The notes under the pieces were generated by a model. That model saw only the letters and a program-made list of their open reading frames with translations, made no database searches and was not told where the DNA came from. A stretch of 37,087 nucleotides of DNA from Planctomycetota bacterium. Its GTDB lineage: Bacteria; Planctomycetota; Uabimicrobiia; Uabimicrobiales; JABWCH01. The translations under genes and the position numbers were made by a program. This document shows, piece after piece, positions 8,152-16,772 of this stretch. Where the stretch lies: positions 1 through 37,087 of the forward strand of contig JAGOMP010000027.1 of the NCBI GenBank assembly GCA_017993505.1, written 5' to 3'. How positions within the stretch are numbered: position 1 is the first letter of the stretch; each line of letters opens with the position of its first letter.

Positions 8152-11100
8152 TTATTTTCCTAAAGAAATGCCATCTTTTGTCATAAAAACGCCTTTGTTT
8201 TTGATTTTTTGAGCCATTACTTCTGGTAATGCGTTCATTGCTTCTATATCTGTTGGAAATATTCCTATTTCATATGTGCCGTCAAAACAATACCAACCAG
8301 AAATTTTTGGAAATTTTCTGCCTTTTGGTTCAAATGTTAAATCTTTGTACATAATTTTTGTAAAATTATAAGGTGTGAGTGATTTTCCATCAGTCCAAGG
8401 ATTTGCATTTTCCATGAGATAAGATACAGTCATTCGATCAAAGGAACAATCTAATAGATCCTTTGGCAATGCACTTTGCACTGTTGAAGTAAGAGTTGCT
8501 TGTTTTTCTGCAATTTCTTTTTCTAAAGCTTCGAGTTTTGCTTTTTCTTCATTCCATGGCTTTTCTAGTTGTGTCTTTTTATCTTGTAATGTTTTCATTT
8601 GATTTTCTAGGTTTTGTACTTGTTTTTCTGCTTGTTCCACTTGTTTTTTGATTCCAGGAATAAAACTTCCTGCACCTTGCAATTTTTGTAAAGTAGCTCT
8701 CGCTGTATTATATTGTGATTGCATATTAGATATGCTATTGGACACACCAAGAACAGAAGTTTCTAGTGTTTTGATGCCTTGTTCCATTTTTTCTTTAGAG
8801 GCTAGGAGTTGTTCGATTTCTTGTTTTGTTTTTTCTTGTACTGCATCAATTTTTTTAGTTACATCAGTTGCATCTAAGAATTCTGTAGGATCAAAGCCAA
8901 CATCGAGTCTTCCAGCTGGTAGAGAAAAGTAATTATCGCCTGTAGTACGAAGTGATTTTTTAATACCACGAGGATCTATACCAGAAAAATAAATGTTGCC
9001 TTTTGCATTGATGTCCACGTTGCCTTCATTTTCAAAAGAGATTTTATCTAATAAAGGAAAACTGTTTGCCATGGGCAATGCAACAGAAAGAATATAGGGA
9101 ATTTTATTGACATCATAATCAATGTGGCAATCTGGATGTGGTTTGCTAAGATCTGCTTCTACTTGAAAAAATAATGTGCCAGAATTAATGTTGCCTTTGA
9201 TATCAGTCAATAATTTGTTATCTACATTATTATGATTTAATGTAGAAGTGATGTTTAAATTTTCAATCTTATTTTGAGAATCAAGGATGATTTTTTTGAA
9301 TATGCATTGAAAATCAATGCCAAATTTTTGAAGAGTTTGTATTGTATCTTGTGCTAAAGAAGATAATTCATCAGAAACGTCTTGAACAGATGCTTCTATC
9401 GTAGTTGCTTGTTGTTCTTCTTCTGATTGTGTTGTGGAAGACAATTTTTTACTTTCGATTTTTACACAATTTAATAAAGCTGGAACATCAATCAAAGGAA
9501 ATTCCATTTTATAGTCTATTTTTGTTTTTGTAAAATCCTGTGCATATTGCAATTTTCCAGAAGAATTCAAGGAAATGGAAGGATTCTTGATGCTACATTG
9601 TGTCACTTCTATGACTTGTTGGTTATCTTTTACAACACAGGCAAAATTTTGTCTCCAAGAGGTATTTTGCAATTTGCATGTAATTTTGCTATCTTCTAAA
9701 GGTAAGTAAACTTGGAATGATTTTAAACTTCCATCTGATCTTACATTAATTTTTTCTGACTTACTTTCTGCGATGAGACGTTGATTAAATATGCCTTTTA
9801 GTCTTGCATTTGGTAAAAATACAGCAATATAAGGAGTAAGTTTAGAAAGATCCATCCTGACTCTTGTTTCCATTTTTTGCTTGTTTTGTAAATTCATATG
9901 GAGATTGCCACGAGTCTGTACGTTGAATAAATTCTTAGGTGTAGAGGTAAAAGACATTTTTTTCACATCCACAGATTGAAAACCATCCATGAAGCTACCA
10001 TTCAGAATAACGTGACGATTTCCATTGATTTTTAATTCAGGCAGATTTTTAATTTTATTGGAAGCAAGGGACGCTACAATATCAGTTTTCCCTTTTATAT
10101 CCATAGATTTGGCATCTTTGTTTGTAATGGTATTGAAATTTGCAATTTTCCCTTTTACTTTCACGTCTGAGGGTATGAAATCTCGTATAAATAATGCAAT
10201 GTTCTCTAGATTGATTTCTAATTTATCTTTCCAATGATCCAATGTGATATTTTGCAAAATATCAGATACTTGAGCATCCAATTCCATGTCAATTAAAGAA
10301 AGATTTTTCCCGTTATATGGGAAATCCATATGAAAGGAAAAATGATCTGTAAACGATTTTTTGAGTAGATCCAATTCAAATTTTAAATTTTGTTTTACTT
10401 CATTTAAACGTAATTCATAAGGTTTTTGATCTAGGCCAAAAATGCCTTGGACATAGCAAGAATCTACATTGAAATTTTGAGATAATGATACAATAGAATT
10501 TTCCTTTTTTATAATATCTCCAGTAGCTTTTACTATACCACCAAATTCTGTGACTGCATCATTTGATATTGTGGCAATCAATTTTCCCCAATCTTGATAC
10601 AATGTATTTAAGTCAAAATTAGCATCTAAAGTAGCGTGAAATTCATTTCCAGAAATAGCAGACAAACTATCAGCAATGTCTTGAGGTGACTTCCATTGAG
10701 ACATATTCATCATTAGCAAAAAAACATCTTGTAAATTGTTTAATTCAAAATTTTTCAAAGCAAAATTTGCATATTTTGATTTAATGCCAATTTCTGGAAT
10801 AGAAACTACACCTTGGCTAGTATCTAGGCTTATTTCATGGTACAAAGAAATAGATTGTTTCTCTAAGTCAATTACATCTTGTTGTTTGACATACATATCG
10901 TCTATGGTAAAGTTACCTTTAGCATGGAATTGAACATTATTTTGTTGATCCATAGCTAAATTCATTAGACCTTCTAATGTATACTTTAGACCAGCATTTA
11001 ATTTGTCGCTTATATAAGAGTTGCCAGAACCAGAACGATATGTAATCTTTTCGAATGTATCTACGTTAAAATCCAAGTAAAAGTTATCTAGTTTAACACT

Positions 11101-11643
11101 ATTTTGTTTAGATGCGTCTGATATAACTACATTGATGTCTTTAATAGCAACTTTTAAATATAGCTCGGGAAATGACGTATAACTTTTTTTTGAAGTTGTG
11201 GGTGTTGTTGTAGGTTGCGTTGTCGTAGGTTGCGTTGTTGTAGGTTGCGTTGTTGTAGTTGATTCTTCTATTTCAGGTAAAGTAATATTGGCTGTCACAC
11301 CAGATACTTCCAAAATAGATTCTGTGGCTATTTTTCCTGATTTCATTGTCAATAGATTATAGTCTAGATTGGCGTAATCTACACTAAGAATCGTTTCTTC
11401 TTTATCTTTTACGACAAAATCTTTAAAACTAATCTGTGAACCAAAAATACTAATATATAATTTATCCATCTGGACAGAATAGCCTGTGGCACTTTGAATA
11501 GGTCCTGTAATCAATGGAATTAAAAACGAAGAATAAAAAGGCAAGCATAAAATCAATAGAAATATAAAAATAATGATAAATAGTGGAATCTTCCACCATA
11601 AACCACGAAAAATACTTCGTTTTTCTTCTTTTTCTTCAAGCAT
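8152..11643 (-). CDS. AsmA-like inner-membrane-anchored protein
   Basis: A 1163-residue protein with a short charged cytoplasmic N-terminus (MLEEKEEKRS), one transmembrane helix at about 18-42 and a large extracytoplasmic part. Just after the helix comes the AsmA-like pattern of a short amphipathic stretch followed by 'ATGYSVQMDKLYISIFGSQI'. Long alternating beta-strand sequence follows to about residue 900, as in AsmA/TamB/YhdP-type proteins thought to bridge the envelope for lipid transport. A TTTQP repeat lies at about 128-145. A coiled coil at about 939-1048 is unusual for the family. The ATG follows AAAGGA. The gene is last in the run, 29 bp after the EIIA gene. Assignment rests on architecture more than on diagnostic motifs. 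Confidence 0.68.
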   Translation of the reverse strand: MLEEKEEKRSIFRGLWWKIPLFIIIFIFLLILCLPFYSSFLIPLITGPIQSATGYSVQMDKLYISIFGSQISFKDFVVKDKEETILSVDYANLDYNLLTMKSGKIATESILEVSGVTANITLPEIEESTTTTQPTTTQPTTTQPTTTPTTSKKSYTSFPELYLKVAIKDINVVISDASKQNSVKLDNFYLDFNVDTFEKITYRSGSGNSYISDKLNAGLKYTLEGLMNLAMDQQNNVQFHAKGNFTIDDMYVKQQDVIDLEKQSISLYHEISLDTSQGVVSIPEIGIKSKYANFALKNFELNNLQDVFLLMMNMSQWKSPQDIADSLSAISGNEFHATLDANFDLNTLYQDWGKLIATISNDAVTEFGGIVKATGDIIKKENSIVSLSQNFNVDSCYVQGIFGLDQKPYELRLNEVKQNLKFELDLLKKSFTDHFSFHMDFPYNGKNLSLIDMELDAQVSDILQNITLDHWKDKLEINLENIALFIRDFIPSDVKVKGKIANFNTITNKDAKSMDIKGKTDIVASLASNKIKNLPELKINGNRHVILNGSFMDGFQSVDVKKMSFTSTPKNLFNVQTRGNLHMNLQNKQKMETRVRMDLSKLTPYIAVFLPNARLKGIFNQRLIAESKSEKINVRSDGSLKSFQVYLPLEDSKITCKLQNTSWRQNFACVVKDNQQVIEVTQCSIKNPSISLNSSGKLQYAQDFTKTKIDYKMEFPLIDVPALLNCVKIESKKLSSTTQSEEEQQATTIEASVQDVSDELSSLAQDTIQTLQKFGIDFQCIFKKIILDSQNKIENLNITSTLNHNNVDNKLLTDIKGNINSGTLFFQVEADLSKPHPDCHIDYDVNKIPYILSVALPMANSFPLLDKISFENEGNVDINAKGNIYFSGIDPRGIKKSLRTTGDNYFSLPAGRLDVGFDPTEFLDATDVTKKIDAVQEKTKQEIEQLLASKEKMEQGIKTLETSVLGVSNSISNMQSQYNTARATLQKLQGAGSFIPGIKKQVEQAEKQVQNLENQMKTLQDKKTQLEKPWNEEKAKLEALEKEIAEKQATLTSTVQSALPKDLLDCSFDRMTVSYLMENANPWTDGKSLTPYNFTKIMYKDLTFEPKGRKFPKISGWYCFDGTYEIGIFPTDIEAMNALPEVMAQKIKNKGVFMTKDGISLGK
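11211..11265. repeat. 18-bp intragenic repeat encoding TTTQP
   Basis: Three near-identical 18-bp units (GTAGGTTGCGTTGT and variants) encode the Thr/Gln/Pro linker just after the membrane anchor of the AsmA-like protein. This is an in-frame length-variable spacer. Confidence 0.8.
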
Positions 11644-11672
11644 TTTTTTATAATCCTTTCTTAAAATTTTTT

Positions 11673-12176
11673 TTAACGAAAATATCGATCAAAAATTCGA
11701 ATGACTTCTGTTGGTTCTTGCACTTCTAGAAGTCGTTGTTTAACATCAGTATGTTGAAATGCCAACGCAATGCCACGATAAATTCGTAAATATGCTTTAT
11801 CATCATAAGGTGGCGCCACCATAGGAATAAATAATTGCACTTTTTCAAAATCAGGAGCGTCAAAATCAACTCCCTCCTTACAACGTGCAAATCCCATAAC
11901 TGTATGGCGTGTTTGCAAATTTCGAACATGGGGAATCGCAACGCCACAACCAATGGCACTAGAAGTTCTTCTATTGCATAAAATTAAATCTTTGGATAAA
12001 CTGCTAAAATTGCTAATTTTCCCAGAATTGTCTAACAATTTTGCTACATCATACAAAATTGTTTCTTTTCGTTTGATTTCCACTTCACGTGCAGATAGAC
12101 CCTGCGTATCAATTTCATAATCTAAGTCAATGTCTAAGCAAATGCTATTGATAGATAAATAACGTGCAAAACTCAT
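11673..12176 (-). CDS. PTS EIIA-type protein (fructose/Ntr class)
   Basis: A 167-residue PTS_EIIA_2 domain protein. The phospho-accepting histidine is H83 in GCGVAIPHVRN, and the surrounding pattern (NRRTSSAIGCGVAIPH, then VQLFIPMVAPP) is typical. In this family a phosphoryl group from HPr passes to the histidine. EIIA-Ntr proteins regulate rather than transport. No EIIB/EIIC, HPr or EI gene is in the window, so a regulatory role is more likely than sugar uptake. The extra 40 N-terminal residues before the domain are unassigned. It sits between an FGE-fold protein gene (43 bp upstream) and an AsmA-like gene (29 bp downstream), probably in the same transcript. Confidence 0.87.
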   Translation of the reverse strand: MSFARYLSINSICLDIDLDYEIDTQGLSAREVEIKRKETILYDVAKLLDNSGKISNFSSLSKDLILCNRRTSSAIGCGVAIPHVRNLQTRHTVMGFARCKEGVDFDAPDFEKVQLFIPMVAPPYDDKAYLRIYRGIALAFQHTDVKQRLLEVQEPTEVIRIFDRYFR

Positions 12177-12219
12177 ATATCTTTACAGGTGTTACCTGTT
12201 CTCCATTAAATTAAAATTT

Positions 12220-13854
12220 TTATTCTTTGCTATCCCATACACAACGAAACCCTAAGTCTGGTAATTTCACATCTTGACTAAAAGGGAATCGATTGCTACA
12301 TCGCAAAGATTTTTCTTTATATAACCACGAACCGCCTCGTGCCACTCTATATCCTATTCGTAGGGGAAATTTTCCTGAGTGATTTTCATACGGTTCATAC
12401 AATGAAGAAGTCCATTCTAATACATTTCCAGCCATTTGGAAACAACCATAAGGAGAACAGCCATTTGGAAAAGAATCTACAGCTACTACATTTCCTTTTT
12501 GTAAAGATACGCTATTACATAACGTACTATCAAAATCATTGCCCCAAGGATACGTATATCCTAAAGTTCCGCGTGCTGCTTTTTCCCATTCTATTTCTGT
12601 GGGCAAACGAAATCCCATCCATTCTGCATAGTCGCATGCATCTTGCCAAGATACTCCCACAACTGGTAAATTTCTTGGAATTTTAGATAAATCAGAAAGT
12701 TTGTAATCGGGACTCTTATGGTTTGTGTGATAGATGAAATTCATGTATTCTTGTAATGAAACTTCATATTTTCCTATATAAAAACTGTTTACATGTTTCG
12801 TATGTTGGGGAAATTCATCTATTTCTTCGTGGTCACATCCCATAATAAAAGAACTACTTGGAATTAAAACCATATCTTGTTCTATTAAGCCACGCAATTT
12901 TTGCAATATTCCTGTTGTAGAAATAAACTCTGGCATTTTTTTTACTTCTTTCCATAATACTGCATATCTACGTTGCGACCACAATGTTTTTAAAACATAT
13001 TCAAAAGCCCATAAAACTTCATGAATTTTTTTTTCATGGGCAAAAGAAATAAAAAAAGGATCCCCATCATATGTTTTGTTTAATGTTTCATATTCTTTCC
13101 AAAATAAGCGAGAAGTTAGAATGGCATTTTCCCAATCGCCTTTTTCTATTTGATTTTGTATTTGAGAAAATATTTTTTGACTTGTTTTTTTTCGCGCTAC
13201 TAATATTTCACAAAATGATATTTTTTTTACATCTTTCAATTTTTGATATATTAATAATGCATCCTCGTATTGCTCTTTTTGTTCATATAAAATAGCTTGT
13301 TGAAAAAGAGTAGTTTTTTCTTCATATTTTTGAACTTGATCCTGCAATATTCCCTCGATGTTATTGTATTTCGTTCGTGTTTGTTGATCCTCTTGGTATT
13401 GTAAAGCCCAAGCATAGCATTGATACGCTAAAGAAAGATTTCCATTTTTTTCTGCTTTTTCGCCCTGCTTTTTCCAATCTTCAAAATATGTTTGCTTTTC
13501 ATTCATATCGTTGCTTGGCATTTCTTTTGTTTGATTTTGATTTGTATCGTTGCTTGGCATTTCTTTTGTTTGATTTTGATTTGTATCGTTGCTTGGCATT
13601 TCTTTTGTTTGATTTTGATTTGTATCGTTGCTTGGCATTTCTTTATTTTCTTGCATAGAAAGTGAGGGAATAGGATGAGATATGGAAGAATTCTCCCAAG
13701 AAAAAGGCGAGAAAAAAGAATAGAGAAGAAGCGTGGAAAGTAAAGAAAAAAAAGAAATGAGGCGGACAAACACAATGGGACAAAGCTTTGATTGATAAAA
13801 CATAGTTTTTCGATGATGATTTGTATCAATCAAAGCTTGCTTAGACCGTTTCAT
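12220..13854 (-). CDS. Membrane-anchored FGE-sulfatase-fold protein, coupled to BMC-T
   Basis: A 544-residue protein. A basic N-terminus is followed by one hydrophobic segment at about 27-50, which is an uncleaved anchor or signal peptide. Four EMPSNDTNQNQTK-type repeats follow (about 70-118), then TPR-like helices (about 125-310). The FGE-sulfatase fold spans about 318-544 (MVLIPSSSFIMGCD, VVGVSWQDACDYAEWMG, RLPTEIEWEKAARG, FQMAGNVLEWTSS, ARGGSWLYKEKSLRCSNR, LGFRC). The paired catalytic cysteines of true formylglycine-generating enzymes are not in place, so it is probably a binding module. The start ATG overlaps the BMC-T stop codon as ATGA, implying translational coupling. Why a presumably extracytoplasmic protein is coupled to a cytoplasmic shell protein is unclear. 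Confidence 0.87.
   Translation of the reverse strand: MKRSKQALIDTNHHRKTMFYQSKLCPIVFVRLISFFSLLSTLLLYSFFSPFSWENSSISHPIPSLSMQENKEMPSNDTNQNQTKEMPSNDTNQNQTKEMPSNDTNQNQTKEMPSNDMNEKQTYFEDWKKQGEKAEKNGNLSLAYQCYAWALQYQEDQQTRTKYNNIEGILQDQVQKYEEKTTLFQQAILYEQKEQYEDALLIYQKLKDVKKISFCEILVARKKTSQKIFSQIQNQIEKGDWENAILTSRLFWKEYETLNKTYDGDPFFISFAHEKKIHEVLWAFEYVLKTLWSQRRYAVLWKEVKKMPEFISTTGILQKLRGLIEQDMVLIPSSSFIMGCDHEEIDEFPQHTKHVNSFYIGKYEVSLQEYMNFIYHTNHKSPDYKLSDLSKIPRNLPVVGVSWQDACDYAEWMGFRLPTEIEWEKAARGTLGYTYPWGNDFDSTLCNSVSLQKGNVVAVDSFPNGCSPYGCFQMAGNVLEWTSSLYEPYENHSGKFPLRIGYRVARGGSWLYKEKSLRCSNRFPFSQDVKLPDLGFRCVWDSKE
13507..13645. repeat. 39-bp intragenic minisatellite (EMPSNDTNQNQTK)
   Basis: Three full 39-bp units plus partial flanking copies are almost identical and in frame. 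On the plus strand they contain CGTTGCTTGGCATTTCTTTT. They encode a hydrophilic 13-residue linker repeat next to the membrane anchor of the FGE-fold protein. Confidence 0.92.
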
Positions 13855-14402
13855 TCTTGAAAAACAGAAAGTAAATCAGGTGTTGCATTGGGAATTAAAA
13901 TTTGTTCTACAATATATGACCTAGGAATAGAACGTTGTGCAGCCAATAAAGCAGAATCAACATTTTCCACAGTTCCTTGAATGATCCAAAACGCTTTGCC
14001 ACCAATGCCTTTACCTAAACGAAGTTCTAGTAATTGAACTTTATCTTCTTTTAATGCAGCATCCACTGAAACAATGCTAGAAGCACATGTTGCCGTTTCA
14101 AAAACACCTACTGCCTCTAAACTCGAAACAGCTACTTTCTGTTGTAATACAGAGCGAATTTGTGCATGAAGTTGTGGAATCCAGAGACAATCTACTAAAG
14201 ATTTTCCAGCCACTTCTTTTGCTGTTTCTAATGCACTTGTAACTTCTTCCACTTCTCCTTCAAAGAAAATTAAATATTTTCCAGAACTAATTGGATGCGA
14301 AAAAATTATGGAAACAGATGCTTTTTTTAACAGTGCATCTGCTGTGAAAATTCCTTTCGCAATACTAGAAAGTTCTAAAAGTCCCACGCAATCATATTTC
14401 AT
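13851..14402 (-). CDS. pduT: Tandem-domain BMC shell protein (BMC-T, PduT-like)
   Basis: A 183-residue protein with two BMC folds, which in this family gives pseudohexameric trimers in the microcompartment shell. Domain 1 starts CVGLLELSSIAKG (6-80) and domain 2 starts AVGVFETATCASS (about 97-175). The closest family resemblance is PduT, by length (184 in Salmonella), by the ELSSIAKG and FGIGGK-like (LGKGIGGKAF) strings and by the C-terminal IPNATPDL. PduT binds a [4Fe-4S] cluster at its pore through Cys38 in KTICPGK. The aligned position here is Ser39 (HPISSGK), so that cluster is not expected. The gene follows BMC-H by 154 bp and overlaps the next gene by 4 bp (ATGA). Confidence 0.93.
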   Translation of the reverse strand: MKYDCVGLLELSSIAKGIFTADALLKKASVSIIFSHPISSGKYLIFFEGEVEEVTSALETAKEVAGKSLVDCLWIPQLHAQIRSVLQQKVAVSSLEAVGVFETATCASSIVSVDAALKEDKVQLLELRLGKGIGGKAFWIIQGTVENVDSALLAAQRSIPRSYIVEQILIPNATPDLLSVFQE

Positions 14403-14488
14403 AAATCATACCCTAATTGACAACAAAAAGGAAATTTACTCTTTAACCAAAACATTTTTTAGCGGAGAGAGTAACTACATTAAAGCTA

Positions 14489-14525
14489 GAAAAACTCCCA
14501 CAAACTTCCTTGCGAGAGTTTTTTC
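14489..14525 (-). terminator. Hairpin between BMC-H and BMC-T, possible attenuator
   Basis: On the minus strand GAAAAAACTC pairs with GAGTTTTTC around an 18-nt loop, and the 3' arm contains five T residues. It lies 32 bp past the BMC-H stop. A partial terminator here would allow more of the major hexameric shell protein than of the trimeric one. The loop is long, so confidence is moderate. Confidence 0.45.
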
Positions 14526-14556
14526 TCGAAAAATTTGTCCAATATTTGGAATAAAA

Positions 14557-14862
14557 TTATTTTTCTGCAGCTTCTCTATTCCAATTTGCAGTTTTTGGCA
14601 AAATTTGTTCCACTTCACTATGAGGTCTAGGAATAACATGTACAGATACAAGTTCGCCTACTCGTTTTGCAGCAGTTGCTCCAGCATCTGTTGCTGCTTT
14701 GACTGCTCCAACTTCGCCACGAACCATTACTGTCACATAGCCCCCACCAATTTGCTCTTTACCTAAAAGAGTTACCTTAGCAGCTTTTAACATAGCATCA
14801 GCAGCTTCTATAGAGCCAACTAAGCCACGAGTTTCAATCATACCAAGAGCAATTTTACTCAT
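14557..14862 (-). CDS. Hexameric BMC shell protein (BMC-H, PduA/EutM-like)
   Basis: A 101-residue single Pfam00936 domain protein, the usual length for BMC-H. It begins [20 protein letters not shown] and carries [19 protein letters not shown] and [16 protein letters not shown], all near-consensus for PduA/EutM/CcmK. The pore loop is K-E-Q-I-G-G-G, against K-I-G-S-G in PduA, so the pore is lined by glycine at the usual Ser position. Such proteins form hexamers that tile the shell facets and pass small metabolites. The ATG follows TTGGAG. The aldehyde dehydrogenase gene is upstream with a 166-bp AT-rich gap and BMC-T is downstream. Confidence 0.96.
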   Translation of the reverse strand: MSKIALGMIETRGLVGSIEAADAMLKAAKVTLLGKEQIGGGYVTVMVRGEVGAVKAATDAGATAAKRVGELVSVHVIPRPHSEVEQILPKTANWNREAAEK

Positions 14863-15028
14863 TTCAATTTTTCTCCAATTGCTAAAATAAATATATACAA
14901 ATTGCTAAAATAGCCATGAATTCTTTAAAACAATTCTTTATTGTCTTTTTGAAAAATTCATAAAGAATCTCATAAAATTATAATGGATTACTATATAAAA
15001 ATCAAAGTATTTTTTGAAAAAAACTCCT

Positions 15029-16723
15029 TTATGGCCAATAAACAGATCGAATGTCACTTTTAAACTTTTTCAAATCTGGAATTTCCCATACATCTTTGTT
15101 TTCATTTGTAGTTTGACAACCTAAATTTACAGATGGTATATTATTTTTAAATTTTTTCAAATCTGGCATTTCCCATGCACTTTCATTTGTAGTTTGGCAA
15201 CTTACAGAATGCGTTTGATTTGGGATATTAGAAATTTCCCATGCACTTCCTATCGAATTTCTATCCATAGAAAAAGGTTCAATGCTACAATAAAATTCAG
15301 AATCTATATTAAAATTAGGGAAAAATTCTAGATGTAAAATCTCGGACGAAATCTTCGATTTATCTGGCCACAGTGCAAAATCTTCTCGAATCGTAGCAAC
15401 TCTCCGCTTTTGGATTAAATGCATAGCAGAAATATTATCTGAAGTAATGTTGCCTCCATATGTTCCACACCCTAATGTTAATGAAGGAACCAAATGTGTT
15501 GCCAATCCCACACCTCCTTGCGAACTAGGTGCATTGACTAAAATTCTAGACACTGGCTTTTGCAATCCAAATTCTAAAATTACATCTGGATTCGTAGCAT
15601 GAATGACAAGAGTGTGCCCTTTCCCTTCTAAACAAAGTAATTCTATACATCGTTCGCAACCTGTTTGCCAATCATTGGCAACATAAAATCCTAAAACAGG
15701 ACATAATTTTTCATGCGATAAAGGATAATCTGCACCTACACCCTCTAGAGGAGCTAACAACACAGTAGTGTCTATAGGAACAGAAAGTTGTGCTTGTTGT
15801 GCAATGTCAAACGCAGAATGTCCTACGACATTAGCATTCATGCGTCCATTTTGAATGACTACGGATGACAATTTCACCACCTCTTCAGGCGATAAAAAGT
15901 ATGCTTTTTGTCGTTGAAATTCTGCTCGTACTTTATCTAATACTGCTTGATCCACCACTACCGATTGTTCTGAAGCACAAACCGTACCATAATCAAACAT
16001 TTGACTTTCTACAATGCATTTGACAGCATGTTGAATGTCTGCAGATCGATCAATATACGCAGGAGCATTTCCTTGGCCAACACCAATCGCAGGCTTCCCT
16101 GATTTATACGCTGCTTCTACTAGTCCAGGACCTCCTGTTGCCAAAATAAAATTTACATGCTTATGTTTCATCAATTCTTGTGTACTTGTCAAACTCACTT
16201 CTTGGATGCAACCAATACAATCACGAGGTGCACCAGCTGCCACTGCTGCATCATGCATAATCTTAGCAGACTCAAAAATACATCGAACAGCTCGAGGATG
16301 AGGTGCAAAAATCACAGGATTTCGAGATTTGAGTGAAATCAAAGCTTTAAATAAAGTCGTAGAAGTAGGATTTGTTGTAGGGATAATAGCAGCAATAATT
16401 CCTACAGGTTCTGCAATTTCAAAACATTTTTGAGTTTCATCATATCCAATGACTCCTACTGTACGCAGATCTTTACAAGATTTATATACTTCTTGCACAG
16501 CAAAACGATTTTTCAAAATTTTACTTTCTACACGACCAATACTTGTTTCACCTGCTGCTAAACGAGCTAAATGTTCTGCGTTTTTCAATCCAGCTTGCAC
16601 CATGTTGGCAACAATTTGATCTATTTGACTTTGTGATAAATTTAATAATTTTCCCTGGGCAACGCGAGCTTTTTCTACTAATGAATGAACTTCTTGTACT
16701 CCAGAAATATCTTTCAAATTCAT
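15029..16723 (-). CDS. CoA-acylating aldehyde dehydrogenase with repeated C-terminal tail
   Basis: A 564-residue protein. Residues 1-450 match the aldehyde dehydrogenase half of AdhE and the related EutE/PduP enzymes, which convert an aldehyde, CoA and NAD+ to acyl-CoA. Visible are EPVGIIAAIIPTTNPTST, ILATGGPG, GVGQGNAPAYID, the catalytic Cys C249 in FDYGTVCASEQSVVV, and the glycine-rich SLTLGCGTYGGN. The iron-dependent alcohol dehydrogenase half of AdhE is absent. Residues about 451-564 are an extra tail with SAWEISN (493-499), SAWEMPDLKKFK (515-526) and DVWEIPDLKKFK (544-555), joined by CQTTNE linkers. Short amphipathic end-peptides target enzymes to microcompartments, so the tail is probably a cargo tag, here repeated. 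ATG follows AAGGA. It is first of the shell genes, 49 bp after the lipoprotein gene. Confidence 0.92.
   Translation of the reverse strand: MNLKDISGVQEVHSLVEKARVAQGKLLNLSQSQIDQIVANMVQAGLKNAEHLARLAAGETSIGRVESKILKNRFAVQEVYKSCKDLRTVGVIGYDETQKCFEIAEPVGIIAAIIPTTNPTSTTLFKALISLKSRNPVIFAPHPRAVRCIFESAKIMHDAAVAAGAPRDCIGCIQEVSLTSTQELMKHKHVNFILATGGPGLVEAAYKSGKPAIGVGQGNAPAYIDRSADIQHAVKCIVESQMFDYGTVCASEQSVVVDQAVLDKVRAEFQRQKAYFLSPEEVVKLSSVVIQNGRMNANVVGHSAFDIAQQAQLSVPIDTTVLLAPLEGVGADYPLSHEKLCPVLGFYVANDWQTGCERCIELLCLEGKGHTLVIHATNPDVILEFGLQKPVSRILVNAPSSQGGVGLATHLVPSLTLGCGTYGGNITSDNISAMHLIQKRRVATIREDFALWPDKSKISSEILHLEFFPNFNIDSEFYCSIEPFSMDRNSIGSAWEISNIPNQTHSVSCQTTNESAWEMPDLKKFKNNIPSVNLGCQTTNENKDVWEIPDLKKFKSDIRSVYWP
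15045..15205. repeat. Repeat encoding the aldehyde dehydrogenase tail units
   Basis: Two copies of about 90-100 bp (TTTTTCAAATCTGG and TTTCATTTGTAGTTTG recur) encode the WE-x-PDLKKFK and CQTTNE units. A shorter third partial copy lies at about 15230. High DNA identity implies recent internal duplication. Confidence 0.8.
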
Positions 16724-16772
16724 ATATCTATCCTTATTTACAATCTATTTTCAAACAAAGCAAGAAAAGATT

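Noticed and set aside
11673..12176. Part of a sugar PTS transporter for the microcompartment substrate
   Set aside because: There is no EIIB, EIIC, HPr or EI gene nearby. A lone EIIA is more likely regulatory.
12220..13854. True formylglycine-generating (sulfatase-activating) enzyme
   Set aside because: The catalytic cysteine pair is not in place, and no sulfatase gene is in the window.
15029..16723. Full bifunctional AdhE
   Set aside because: The similarity stops after the aldehyde dehydrogenase half. The C-terminal 110 residues are short repeats, with no iron-dependent alcohol dehydrogenase domain.
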